Below, piece after piece: positions 34,465 through 42,320 of a stretch of DNA of 64,000 nucleotides. The stretch lies in the NCBI GenBank assembly GCA_024231905.1, contig JAAEQC010000218.1:372001-436000 (forward strand). Reading direction: 5' to 3'. The position numbers and the translations under genes are program-made. Position 1 is the stretch's first letter; each line of letters starts with the position of its first letter. The notes beneath the pieces are model-generated. The model was given only the letters and a program-made list of their open reading frames with translations. It was not told the origin of the DNA and did no database searches. The DNA comes from a bacterium (lineage in GTDB: Bacteria; Krumholzibacteriota; Krumholzibacteriia; LZORAL124-64-63).

Positions 34465-35255
34465 GGGGCGGCCCCGAAGAGTCGCCGGAAATTCGCCGTG
34501 GTCCGGTCGCCGACCTCACCCGGCGTCATGTCCAGCAATTGGGCCACCTTGTCCCGCGTGTGCCGCACGTAACCCGGTTCGTTCCGCTTGCCCCGATAGG
34601 GGACGGGCGGCAACCAGGGGGCGTCCGTCTCCAGAAGCAGCATATCCGCCCCGGCTTCGGCCACCCGGTCCGGCAGCGTGCTGTTCTTGTACGTCACCGG
34701 GCCACCGATTCCCAGTAGCAAACCCCGTTCCCGGGCCCAGACCACGGCCTCCGGTCCACCGGCGAAAGCGTGGAGCACGCCGCCGCGGGCGGGTACGCCG
34801 CACTCGTCCACCTGGACCAGGATCTCCTGCCAGGCGTCCCGCACGTGGAAGATCACCGGCAGGTCCACCTCGGCGGCCAGTTCCAGCTGGGCCGCCAGGG
34901 CCGTGCGCTGGGCCGGCCGCGGCGAAAGGTCCCGGAAGAAATCCAGGCCGATCTCCCCCACGGCCACCACCCGCGGATGGCGCGCCAGTTCCGCCAGCTC
35001 CGTCAGGAGCGCTTTCGCTTTGGGCACGAGCTTCCCGTCGGCGTCGGCCAGCTCCTGGGCGTCGTGGGGATGGACTCCCACCGTGGCCCACACGTCCGCG
35101 TGGGTCTCGGCCAGGACCACCGACTCCCTGCTGGTCGGCAGATCATAACCGACGTTGAGGAATCCCGTCACGCCCTCGGCACGGGCGGCGGCCATGACCG
35201 CATCCCGGTCGCCCGCGAATTCGGAGCGGTTCAAGTGGACGTGGCTGTCGATCAC
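34461..35255 (-). CDS. tatD: TatD family metal-dependent hydrolase (DNase)
   Basis: A 264-residue TIM-barrel hydrolase. Metal ligands are visible: VIDSHVHLNRS, the Glu in AVGEIGLDFFRD, His in VIFHVRDAW, HAFAGGPE and the Asp in LLETDAPWLPP; the C-terminal RGKRNEPGYVRHTRDKVAQ is a TatD hallmark. The family has DNase activity and may also act in D-aminoacyl or quality-control reactions. The start is GTG after GGGGGAACGGCGC and overlaps the PSP1 gene stop (GTGA). Often found beside rsmA and holB, as here. Confidence 0.95.
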   Translation of the reverse strand: MIDSHVHLNRSEFAGDRDAVMAAARAEGVTGFLNVGYDLPTSRESVVLAETHADVWATVGVHPHDAQELADADGKLVPKAKALLTELAELARHPRVVAVGEIGLDFFRDLSPRPAQRTALAAQLELAAEVDLPVIFHVRDAWQEILVQVDECGVPARGGVLHAFAGGPEAVVWARERGLLLGIGGPVTYKNSTLPDRVAEAGADMLLLETDAPWLPPVPYRGKRNEPGYVRHTRDKVAQLLDMTPGEVGDRTTANFRRLFGAAP

Positions 35256-36370
35256 GCGCCGTTCCCCCGGGGTTTGCGGCCTCCGCCGTGCCCGCCCTGG
35301 TCGTCGCGCGTGTCCGGACGCCGGTCCCGCGGGGCCGGCAGATCCGCCTCCGGGCGCCATTTCAGTTCCGTCGCCGGCAGGACGAGGTAGTTCTCCAGGC
35401 CCGGCACGTCCACGGTGACCGTCTCGCGCATGAGGTCCAGCTTGCGCACCCGGCCGCGGCCCTGGCTGGTGGAGACCTCGGTCCCCACCCGGGGCAGGCG
35501 GCGGCGCAGTTCCTGGTAGACCTCGTGCTCGTAGGTGACGCAGCAGCGCAGACGTCCGCAGGGCCCGGAGAGCTTGCCCGGATTCATGGGCAGTTGCTGG
35601 TTCTTGGCCATCTTCAGGGTTACCGGCAGGAAGGCGTGCAGGAAGGTCGAGCAACAGAACTCCCGGCCGCAGATGCCCATGCCCCCCTTGAGGCGTGCCT
35701 CGTCGCGCACGCCGATCTGGCGCAGCTCGATGCGGGTGCGGAAGACCGAGGCCAGATCGCGCACCAGCTCCCGGAAATCGACCCTTTGTTCGGCCGTGAA
35801 GTAGAAGGTGATCTTCTTGTGGTCGAAACGACGCTCTATCGTGACCAGGTTCATCTTCAGGCGGCGGCCCTGGATCTTCTCCTGGGCGATGTCCCAGAAA
35901 CCCCACTCGTCGCCGCGGTTCTCGTGGAGCCGCTTGAGGTCGGCGGCCGAGGCGGCGCCCAGCACTCCCTGGCGGCGGGCCTGGTCCCACCAGAGGGCCG
36001 AACCCCGGCCCACGTAATTCACGCGTCCCAGGTCGCGGCCCCGGTCGGCCTCCACAAGGCAGTAGTCACCCACCACCAGCGGAACACCCTGGCGGTTGTG
36101 GTAGTAGCCCTTGCGATGCCCCTTGAACTGGACGACCACCAGGTCCTCGTCGGGCGCCGGACCGGTGGGCGCTTCGGGGCGGCGCCCGCCGCGGGATTGT
36201 TTGCCACGACGATTCTGCTCGCCGGAACCGGTTCCCGAGGCGCCAGCGTCGCGCCTGCCACGACGGCGCGGACGCCGGGAACGGCGGCGGCCGGACCGCT
36301 TCCGCTCCTGGTCTCCCGGGGGCCCGTCAGGCCTGTCCGGTTTGTGTCCGTCGTTGGTCCCGTTGGACAT
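35252..36370 (-). CDS. PSP1/RicT (YaaT)-like protein with basic tail
   Basis: A 372-residue protein. The first 75 residues are Arg/Gly-rich and disordered. Then comes the PSP1 domain: VVVQFKGHRKGYYHN, GDYCLVEADRGRDLGRV, KKITFYFTAEQRVDFRELVRDLASVFRTRIELRQIGVRDEA, and the Cys-rich signature CGREFCCSTFL ... GPCGRLRCCVTYEH. In Bacillus the homologue RicT is part of the Fe-S-containing Ric complex that acts on RNA maturation and phosphorelay. A basic C-terminal tail is also present. Its ATG lies inside the 3' end of holB, overlapping 44 bases. RNA binding by the tails is inference. Confidence 0.9.
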   Translation of the reverse strand: MSNGTNDGHKPDRPDGPPGDQERKRSGRRRSRRPRRRGRRDAGASGTGSGEQNRRGKQSRGGRRPEAPTGPAPDEDLVVVQFKGHRKGYYHNRQGVPLVVGDYCLVEADRGRDLGRVNYVGRGSALWWDQARRQGVLGAASAADLKRLHENRGDEWGFWDIAQEKIQGRRLKMNLVTIERRFDHKKITFYFTAEQRVDFRELVRDLASVFRTRIELRQIGVRDEARLKGGMGICGREFCCSTFLHAFLPVTLKMAKNQQLPMNPGKLSGPCGRLRCCVTYEHEVYQELRRRLPRVGTEVSTSQGRGRVRKLDLMRETVTVDVPGLENYLVLPATELKWRPEADLPAPRDRRPDTRDDQGGHGGGRKPRGNGA

Positions 36371-37526
36371 GATCGATGAGTTCCTCGCAGAGCACGGCCA
36401 TCACCAGGCCGACGTTGACGTTGCGGACGAGGTCCAGACGCGCTGACTCCACCCGGGCCAGATCCTCGAGCAGGCCGGCGGTCCGACGCCGGGCCGCCGC
36501 TGCGGCCACCTGGTCGGCGGCCCCGGGCAAACGGGGACGCCAGGCATCACCCGTCTCGCGGCAGGCCACCGCGTCACTGTACAGGATGTTCAGCAGTTCG
36601 CACAGGCGGATGGCGCGGGTCCGACGCGCTGCCGGCTCCTTGGCCTCCAGCCGCTTGGGCGTAGCTTCGGCGGGCACCAGGTCCTCCGGCACCGCACCCC
36701 GGTGCAGGTCGTCGGCCAGGAGCGCACCGGCCGCCCGGTTTCCCTCGTGCAGAGCGGCGAAGGTCTGCGCCGCCCAGGCCAGCAGCAGATTCGTCTCCGG
36801 TTCGAGCAGGGCCAGGGCCCGGCGGACGTTGCCGTCGGCCGCTCGGGCGGCCTGTTCCAGGGACTCCCGGTCCGTCTCGACCGTCTGTCCCAGAAGTGCC
36901 GCCATCTCCGCGGCCGGCCAGGGCGAGAAGCGTACGGTCTGGCAACGCGAAAGGATCGTGGGCAGCATGCCGGCAGTCCCGGTGGTCAGCATCATGATGA
37001 CCGTGCTCGGCGGCGGCTCCTCCAGGGTCTTGAGGAAGGCGTTGGCCGCGGCCGGATTCAGGCGCTGGGCGTCGGTCACCACGGCCACCTTCCAGGGGCT
37101 CTGGAAGGCGCGCCGGCGCAGGAAACGGATGAGGGCGCGCACGGTCAGGGGGCCCGGATGGTCCGGATCACCGATGCTCAGGAAGGAGGCTGCGGTCCAG
37201 GGGGACGCATGGAAGGGCTGCCGGGACTTGGCTTCGAGCAGGCCGCGCACCTCGTCCTCGCTCACGGTGGCGGGAGCCGGGCCGAGCCAGCGAATGTCCG
37301 GGTGCTGGAAGGTGAGGGCCTTGACGCAGCTCTCGCAGCGGGAACCCACGGCGCAAGTATCCGGGGCGGCGCAGTTCAGGCGCCGGGCGAATTCCAGGGC
37401 CGTGGTCTCCTTGCCGGTCCCCTCGTCGCCCACGAAGAGGAAGGGTTGGCCCAGCTTGCCGACCCGCCGGATCCGGTCGAGACGGTCGAGGACGTGGTCG
37501 CGTCCGGGAAAGAGGTCGAGGGGCAA
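36327..37526 (-). CDS. holB: DNA polymerase III delta' clamp-loader subunit
   Basis: A 399-residue AAA+ protein of the sliding-clamp loader. Walker A is GDEGTGKETTA, the zinc module is CAAPDTCAVGSRCESC, then KVAVVTDAQRLNPAAANAFLKTLEEPP (Walker B and sensor region) and LPTILSRCQTVRF (SRC motif). The C-terminal half is helical and longer than in E. coli delta'. The PSP1 gene overlaps its last 44 bases. It follows envC after 69 bases on the same strand. Confidence 0.92.
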   Translation of the reverse strand: MPLDLFPGRDHVLDRLDRIRRVGKLGQPFLFVGDEGTGKETTALEFARRLNCAAPDTCAVGSRCESCVKALTFQHPDIRWLGPAPATVSEDEVRGLLEAKSRQPFHASPWTAASFLSIGDPDHPGPLTVRALIRFLRRRAFQSPWKVAVVTDAQRLNPAAANAFLKTLEEPPPSTVIMMLTTGTAGMLPTILSRCQTVRFSPWPAAEMAALLGQTVETDRESLEQAARAADGNVRRALALLEPETNLLLAWAAQTFAALHEGNRAAGALLADDLHRGAVPEDLVPAEATPKRLEAKEPAARRTRAIRLCELLNILYSDAVACRETGDAWRPRLPGAADQVAAAAARRRTAGLLEDLARVESARLDLVRNVNVGLVMAVLCEELIDHVQRDQRRTQTGQA

Positions 37527-37595
37527 GGCTGCACTCCCGGTCCCGGATTGTTCCGGATGGTGAACGTCGGCGGCCGCCGGTCGCGGCCCGCGGCG

Positions 37596-38804
37596 TCAGC
37601 GGGACCGCAGCCAGTCGGCGGGGTCGAGCGGCGTGCGTCCGTGCCGCACTTCGAAATAGAGTTCCGGGTCGCCGCCCGCAGCCGGCGTGCCGACCTCGGC
37701 AATGACCTGGCCTCCGGCGATCTCGGCGCCGGCCGCCACGAAAACCCGGTCCAACTGGGCGTAGAGGGTATAATAACCTCCGCCATGGTCAAGGATAACG
37801 CATGTGCCGAAACCGGGCAAATCATCATGGAATTCCACGGTGCCGTCGGCCACAGCGGCCACGGGACTGCCTGCGGCGGCTGCGATGTTCACGCCGTTGT
37901 TCAGGGTCACGGTCTTGAATCTCGGATGAACCGAGCGGCCGAAGCCCCGCACCACCTCGCCCTGGACGGGCCAGGCCAGGTCGCCGGCCTGGGATCGCAG
38001 GTCCTCCGCCACGCCCCCGGCGCCGGGCACCACCGGACGCTCGACGCGTTGGCGTTCCAGGTCCTCCAGCACGTAACTGAGCTTCTGCTCGTTGAGGTCC
38101 AGGGCGATGAGCTGGTCCTTGATCTCGCGGCGCTCGCTGTCCAATTCACGCAAGGCAGCGGTGCGTTCAGCAGCCAGCAGCTCCATGCGAGCGTTCCGGT
38201 CGTCGGTGCCGGCGCGGGCCTCCCAGATGCCGGCCAGAGCCGCGTCCAGAACCCGCTGCTCCTGCAGGATGCGGTGGCCGCGGGTCCGGGTCTCCTCCAC
38301 CAGCCCGGCCTCGAGCCGTGCCAAGGTGCGGGTCATGCGGTAGCGGGCCATGAGGTCCGACACGCTCGCGGCGGCCAGGACCGTGCGCAGGTCGCCGGGC
38401 CGGCCATGGATGTAGAGGTCGCGCAGCCGGCGCCCGAGGGCCTCCTGGCGGTTCGCGAACTCCGTCCGGCTGGTCTCCAGGCGCGTGGCCAGGATGGCGC
38501 CTTCCTCCTCCAGCAAGCGCTCGCGCTTGGCCATCTCGCCCACGATACGGCTGGTCTCCTCCAGATCCTGCTCGATCTCCTGGTAGGAGCGGCGGACCTG
38601 GGCTTCCTCGTTGTCCAGGTTCGAAAGGCGCTCCCGGTGGCCGGCGATGCGCGTGCGCAGATCGTTCAGTTCCTGGGTGTTTTCGCGGATGCTCTCGGCC
38701 AGGGGGTCGGCTTGTCCGGCCGGTTGCGGCGTGTCCGCCGCCGCAGCCAGGACCAAGCCGGCCAGGGCCAGGGATGGGGCGATGATCCGCAGCCAGACGC
38801 GCAT
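37596..38804 (-). CDS. envC: EnvC-like murein hydrolase activator (degenerate LytM domain)
   Basis: A 402-residue exported protein: signal peptide to about residue 23, a long coiled coil (about 35-270) and a C-terminal M23/LytM domain (about 285-395). In active M23 peptidases the zinc ligands are H..D and HxH. Here the corresponding sites read LNNGVNIAA (His and Asp replaced by Asn) and LYAQL (His replaced by Gln), so the domain should not bind zinc or cut peptidoglycan. That is the EnvC pattern, in which FtsEX drives a coiled-coil protein that activates amidases. The ATG overlaps the ftsX stop (TAATG), matching that pathway. Confidence 0.93.
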   Translation of the reverse strand: MRVWLRIIAPSLALAGLVLAAAADTPQPAGQADPLAESIRENTQELNDLRTRIAGHRERLSNLDNEEAQVRRSYQEIEQDLEETSRIVGEMAKRERLLEEEGAILATRLETSRTEFANRQEALGRRLRDLYIHGRPGDLRTVLAAASVSDLMARYRMTRTLARLEAGLVEETRTRGHRILQEQRVLDAALAGIWEARAGTDDRNARMELLAAERTAALRELDSERREIKDQLIALDLNEQKLSYVLEDLERQRVERPVVPGAGGVAEDLRSQAGDLAWPVQGEVVRGFGRSVHPRFKTVTLNNGVNIAAAAGSPVAAVADGTVEFHDDLPGFGTCVILDHGGGYYTLYAQLDRVFVAAGAEIAGGQVIAEVGTPAAGGDPELYFEVRHGRTPLDPADWLRSR

Positions 38805-39688
38805 TACAGGTCGCTCCGCAGGGTGAGGTACTTGCGCATGGCCGACCAGCTGCCGATGAGACCGAGCAACACGCAGAACCCGATGAAACCGGCAATCTGC
38901 CCCGGCGCGAAGAAGACGACCCCACCCAGACGGCCCTCCAGCAGAACGCCGGCGACCGCCAGCAGGCCCATGGCCAGACTGCCGGCCAGGAACCCCTGCA
39001 GGGCCCCTTCGGCCAGGAAGGGCGTGCGGATGAAGGCATTGGTGGCGCCCACGAGCTTCTGGATCTGGATGACCCGCGCGCTGGCAGCCATGGTGAGCTT
39101 CACCGTGTTGGAGATGACGAAGACCGCGGCCACGAAGACGATCAGGCCCACGATCATGCTGGCCAGCTGGAAGCGGAAGGTCCACCGCTCCAGGGCGTCG
39201 ATCCAGTCCTGGTGGAAGACGATCTCCTCCACCTCGGCCCAGCCGGCGACCTCGTCGCGGATGGCCCGCACCGTGTCCAGGTTGCGGGCCTCCACCGTCA
39301 ACTGCAGGTGGTACGACGGCGGCAGGGGGTTGCCGTCCAGCATCTCGAGCAGGTCGGCGTCCTGGCCGAGGGTGCCGGAGAACTCGTGCAGCGCCATCTC
39401 GGGGCTGATGTAGGTCACGCCGCTCACCCCGGGAATGGAGACGAGCCGCGGTTGCAGGTCGGCGCGGGCCGTCTGGGTCAGCCCCTCCTGCAGGAAGACG
39501 CGGATGTCGATGCCCGTGCGGGCCCGTTCCAGGGCCAGGGCCAGATTCAGGGTCGCCAGGGTCAGCACCGCCAGCACCAGCAGGGACGAGCCCATGATGA
39601 GGATCGTCACCCCGGTGGTGAGCTTGCGACGGTGGAATCCGGCGAAGGACTCCTTCAGCAGATACTGCAGCTGCGCGCTTCTAAGCAT
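38804..39688 (-). CDS. ftsX: Cell-division permease FtsX
   Basis: A 294-residue membrane protein with four membrane segments: one near 25-48 (TGVTILIMGSSLLVLAVLT), a periplasmic loop (about 50-165) and three in the C-terminal half with ASARVIQIQKLVGATNAFIRTPFLAEGALQG, the conserved MacB-like permease stretch. It transmits ATP-driven movement from FtsE to the periplasmic activator. The start is ATG (MLRSAQLQYLLKES) after CAGGAGAAGG and overlaps the ftsE stop by eight bases. Confidence 0.95.
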   Translation of the reverse strand: MLRSAQLQYLLKESFAGFHRRKLTTGVTILIMGSSLLVLAVLTLATLNLALALERARTGIDIRVFLQEGLTQTARADLQPRLVSIPGVSGVTYISPEMALHEFSGTLGQDADLLEMLDGNPLPPSYHLQLTVEARNLDTVRAIRDEVAGWAEVEEIVFHQDWIDALERWTFRFQLASMIVGLIVFVAAVFVISNTVKLTMAASARVIQIQKLVGATNAFIRTPFLAEGALQGFLAGSLAMGLLAVAGVLLEGRLGGVVFFAPGQIAGFIGFCVLLGLIGSWSAMRKYLTLRSDL

Positions 39689-40427
39689 GGACCTTCTCCT
39701 GACGGCCGGGCGCCGGAGCGCGGTACATGTGGTCGGTGATGGTGGCCTTGCGGTCCACGGCCCCGCGCCGCTTCTCGTCCGAGACGAGCTTGCCGTCACG
39801 GACGACGATGACCCGCTCGCCGAAGGTCCTGACGATGCCGTGGTCGTGGGTGCTGAAGATCACACAGGTACCCGCGTCGTTGATGCGGAAGAGCAGGCCG
39901 ATGATCTCCTGGGCCGTCTCCGGATCCAAATTGCCGGTCGGCTCGTCGGCCAGCAGGATCTTGGGACTGTTCACCATGGCGCGGGCGATGGCCACCCGCT
40001 GCTGCTCGCCACCGCTCAACTCCCGGGGCAGGCGATGGCGCTTGTTCCACAGGCCCACCTGGGTCAGGACGCGCATGACGTTCTTCGTGATCTGGTTCGA
40101 TTTGATTCCCACCACCAGCTGGGCGAAAGCCACGTTGTCGAAGACGTCACGATCCTCCAGGAGCCGGAAGTCCTGGAAGACGAAACCGATCTCCCGGCGC
40201 AGTCGCGGCACCTTCCGCCGGTTCATGCGCGAGGCGAGCTGGCCGCGGACGATGACCTCCCCCTTGGTGGGGAAGGCGTCCATGGCGATCAGGCGCAGGA
40301 CGCTGCTTTTACCCGCGCCGCTGGGCCCGGTGATGCATAGGAATTCGCCGTTGGTGACGGTGAAGCTCACGTCCGCGAGCGCCGTCTGGTCGGAGTACAC
40401 CAGGTCCACGTGTCGGAAACCGATCAC
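39681..40427 (-). CDS. ftsE: Cell-division ATP-binding protein FtsE
   Basis: A 248-residue ABC ATPase: Walker A GPSGAGKSSVLRL, Q loop FVFQDFRLLEDRDVFDNVAFA, signature LSGGEQQRVAIARAM, Walker B ILLADEPTGNLD and switch His in FSTHDHGIV. It pairs with FtsX. The C-terminal tail after DGKLVSDEKRRG is a little longer than usual. Start is ambiguous: the GTG used (VIGFRHVDLVYSD) fits the family N-terminus, while an in-frame TTG at 40475 has a better GGGAG spacing and adds 16 non-conserved residues. First gene of a long minus-strand run reaching the lipoproteins. Confidence 0.94.
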   Translation of the reverse strand: MIGFRHVDLVYSDQTALADVSFTVTNGEFLCITGPSGAGKSSVLRLIAMDAFPTKGEVIVRGQLASRMNRRKVPRLRREIGFVFQDFRLLEDRDVFDNVAFAQLVVGIKSNQITKNVMRVLTQVGLWNKRHRLPRELSGGEQQRVAIARAMVNSPKILLADEPTGNLDPETAQEIIGLLFRINDAGTCVIFSTHDHGIVRTFGERVIVVRDGKLVSDEKRRGAVDRKATITDHMYRAPAPGRQEKVHA

Positions 40428-40561
40428 CGATCGCTCTTCGAGCGGACCGGAGGCGGCAGGGTCCCTGCTAAACAACTCGTTCTCCCGTCTACATTTGCGA
40501 TCGCGGCGCCGAAATCCTCGCTGATTCCGGACGTCCGAGCCGGGGGGTGCCGAGGCACGGG

Positions 40562-40591
40562 TTGCACGAATCGTGCCCGGCACGGCATAAT
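40562..40591 (+). promoter_or_regulatory. Candidate promoter of the glycosyltransferase gene
   Basis: TTGCAC, 18 bases, then CATAAT (five of six to the -10 consensus), about 35 bases before the ATG. The near-perfect palindrome GCACGA-a-TCGTGC covers the spacer (40564-40576) and could be an operator. By eye only. Confidence 0.4.
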
Positions 40592-40625
40592 CGTCCCGCA
40601 CCCTGTACCCCAGCCGGGAGAGCCC

Positions 40626-42113
40626 ATGGAAACCGTCTTGAGCCTGTGCCTGATCGTGCGCGACGAGGAAGAGATGCTGCCCGGACTGCTGGCCAGCGTG
40701 GACGGCCTGTGGGACGAACTGGTAGCCGTGGACACGGGCTCGACCGACGGCACCGAAGCCCTGCTCGCGGCGGCCGGCGCCCGCATGGTCCACCGGCCCT
40801 GGGACGACGACTTCGCCGCCGCCCGCAACGCCTCCCTGGACGCGGCCACCGGGAACTGGATCCTGGTCCTGGACGCTGACGAACGGGTGACACCGGGCCT
40901 GGCGGCGGAGATCCGCGCCCTCTTGGACGACCCGGGCGCCGGCGCAGCGACCCTCGTCATGCGCAACGACCTACCCGACGGTGGCCGCCGCGATGCGGAT
41001 CTGCTGCGCCTGTTCCGCAATGATCCATCCGTCCGCTACACCCACCGCATCCACGAGGACGCCACCGCGTCCGTGCGCAGCTACCTGGCGCGCGCGGGTC
41101 TGGCCCTGCGCCGGCTGACCGGGGTGGTGCAGCACCTGGGCTACGTGCGGGAGGTGGCCGCCGACCGCGCCAAGAAGGAACGGGACCTGGCCCTGCTGCG
41201 CCTGCTGGTGGACGAGGATTCGGACGACCTCTACAGCTGGTTCAAGCTGCTGGAACTGGCGCGTTTCTGGGAGGATCCGCCGCTGGCGGCAGCCACGGCG
41301 CCCGAGGCGGCCGCGGCCCTGGACCGGGCCGACCCGGCGGCCCTGCGGCGGCAGGCCTGGAGTGGCGAACTGGCCGGCCTGGCAGCGACCGGCCTGCACC
41401 GGGATCCGGCGGCCGGCTTGGCCTGGCTCGACGAGCGGGCTGCCCGGGTCGCCCCCACGGCGGCCTGGCACCTGGCCCGGGCCAACCGGCTGGAAGCCCT
41501 GGACCGAACCGACGACGCCCGGGGCGCCTACGAGTCCTGCCTCGCCACAGCCGCCGATCCCGCCGCCCCGCTGCCGCCGGCCCGGCCCCTGCTGGGACTG
41601 GCGCGCCTGGCTGCCGCCGCCGGCGACCTGGCTGGCGCCCACGCCTACGCCCTGGACGCCGTCCGCACCGCCCCCCGGGACGACGAGGCCCTGCTGGCGG
41701 CTGTGACCTTCTCCCGCCTGGGCCCGGGCGAGCCGGCCCTCGTCGCCTTCGTCACCGAACACCGCCGGGACCATCCGGCCGCCACCGAGGACCTGGCCCG
41801 GGCCCTTCTGGCCGGCGGATCCCCGGAACACGCCCTGCGGGTCCTGACCGACCTGGCCGCCCTCCACCCCTCGGCCAATCTGGGCCTCCTGGTCTGCTCC
41901 CTGGTCACGGGCATCCCGGTGGACCTGGCCATCGATATCGATCAGCAGGCCGCCGACGCCGCCCTCCAGGACTGGCTCCGCGTCGTCTGGCGCGCCCGGA
42001 GAGTCGAAGACATGAACGCCGTCGCCGACAACGTCCCCGCCATCGTCGAGGCCTTCCCCTGGATCCCCGACTTCCTTCGGGAGGAAACCCAACGCCTATC
42101 CCCGACCACCTAG
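40626..42113 (+). CDS. Glycosyltransferase family 2 protein with TPR-like C-terminus
   Basis: A 495-residue protein. The N-terminal GT-A domain starts LSLCLIVRDEEEMLPGLLAS, has VDTGSTDGTE and the metal-binding Asp pair in WILVLDADERVTPGL, and ends near RLTGVVQHLGYV. The last 300 residues are Ala/Leu-rich helices (RLLVDEDSDDLYSWFKLLELARFW, LARANRLEALDRTDDARGAYES) consistent with TPR-type repeats, as in SunS-like glycosyltransferases. Acceptor unknown. GGGAGAGCCC lies directly before the ATG. It is alone on the plus strand, divergent from ftsE and convergent with surA, from which it is separated by the inverted-repeat element. Confidence 0.9.
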   Translation: METVLSLCLIVRDEEEMLPGLLASVDGLWDELVAVDTGSTDGTEALLAAAGARMVHRPWDDDFAAARNASLDAATGNWILVLDADERVTPGLAAEIRALLDDPGAGAATLVMRNDLPDGGRRDADLLRLFRNDPSVRYTHRIHEDATASVRSYLARAGLALRRLTGVVQHLGYVREVAADRAKKERDLALLRLLVDEDSDDLYSWFKLLELARFWEDPPLAAATAPEAAAALDRADPAALRRQAWSGELAGLAATGLHRDPAAGLAWLDERAARVAPTAAWHLARANRLEALDRTDDARGAYESCLATAADPAAPLPPARPLLGLARLAAAAGDLAGAHAYALDAVRTAPRDDEALLAAVTFSRLGPGEPALVAFVTEHRRDHPAATEDLARALLAGGSPEHALRVLTDLAALHPSANLGLLVCSLVTGIPVDLAIDIDQQAADAALQDWLRVVWRARRVEDMNAVADNVPAIVEAFPWIPDFLREETQRLSPTT

Positions 42114-42135
42114 CACGCACATCTTCAGCGGCAGG

Positions 42136-42320
42136 AAATCCTGATCCGGGGTGACCGGTTCGGGGACGTTGCGAGGCGGAGAGCGGCGCCCTCCGAGAGG
42201 CGCCCGCAAGAAATAAGCCCCACCGACTTCTGTCGGTGGGGCGTTTTCAAGGACGCCGCCTCGGGGGAGCGGCGATCCCGCCGCAGCCGTCCCCGAACCG
42301 GTCACTCCGGATCAGGATTT
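42136..42320. repeat. 185-bp inverted-repeat element with 33-bp arms and three internal hairpins
   Basis: The outer arms (42136-42168 and 42288-42320) are complementary over 33 bases with one difference, which becomes a G-U pair in plus-strand RNA. Inside lie TTGCG/CGCAA with GGCGCC/GGCGCC (42169-42209), a perfect 11-bp terminator stem (42217-42242) and CGCCGC/GCGGCG (42254-42274). The right arm contains the surA stop codon. No target-site duplication is visible. It could be a MITE-like element or a structured RNA between two convergent genes. Confidence 0.75.
42217..42247 (+). terminator. Bidirectional intrinsic terminator
   Basis: GCCCCACCGAC pairs perfectly with GTCGGTGGGGC around a TTCT loop and is followed by GTTTT on the plus strand, ending the glycosyltransferase transcript. 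Read the other way the stem is followed by TTATTTCTT, so it can also serve surA. It sits at the centre of the 185-bp inverted-repeat element. Confidence 0.88.

Noticed and set aside
40490..40497. TACATTTG on the plus strand as a second FCB-type promoter
   Set aside because: No TTG lies 17-23 bases upstream, and a better sigma70-type candidate stands closer to the glycosyltransferase start.
42136..42320. Insertion sequence
   Set aside because: The element is 185 bp with no transposase and no visible target duplication, so only a MITE or RNA structure remains possible.
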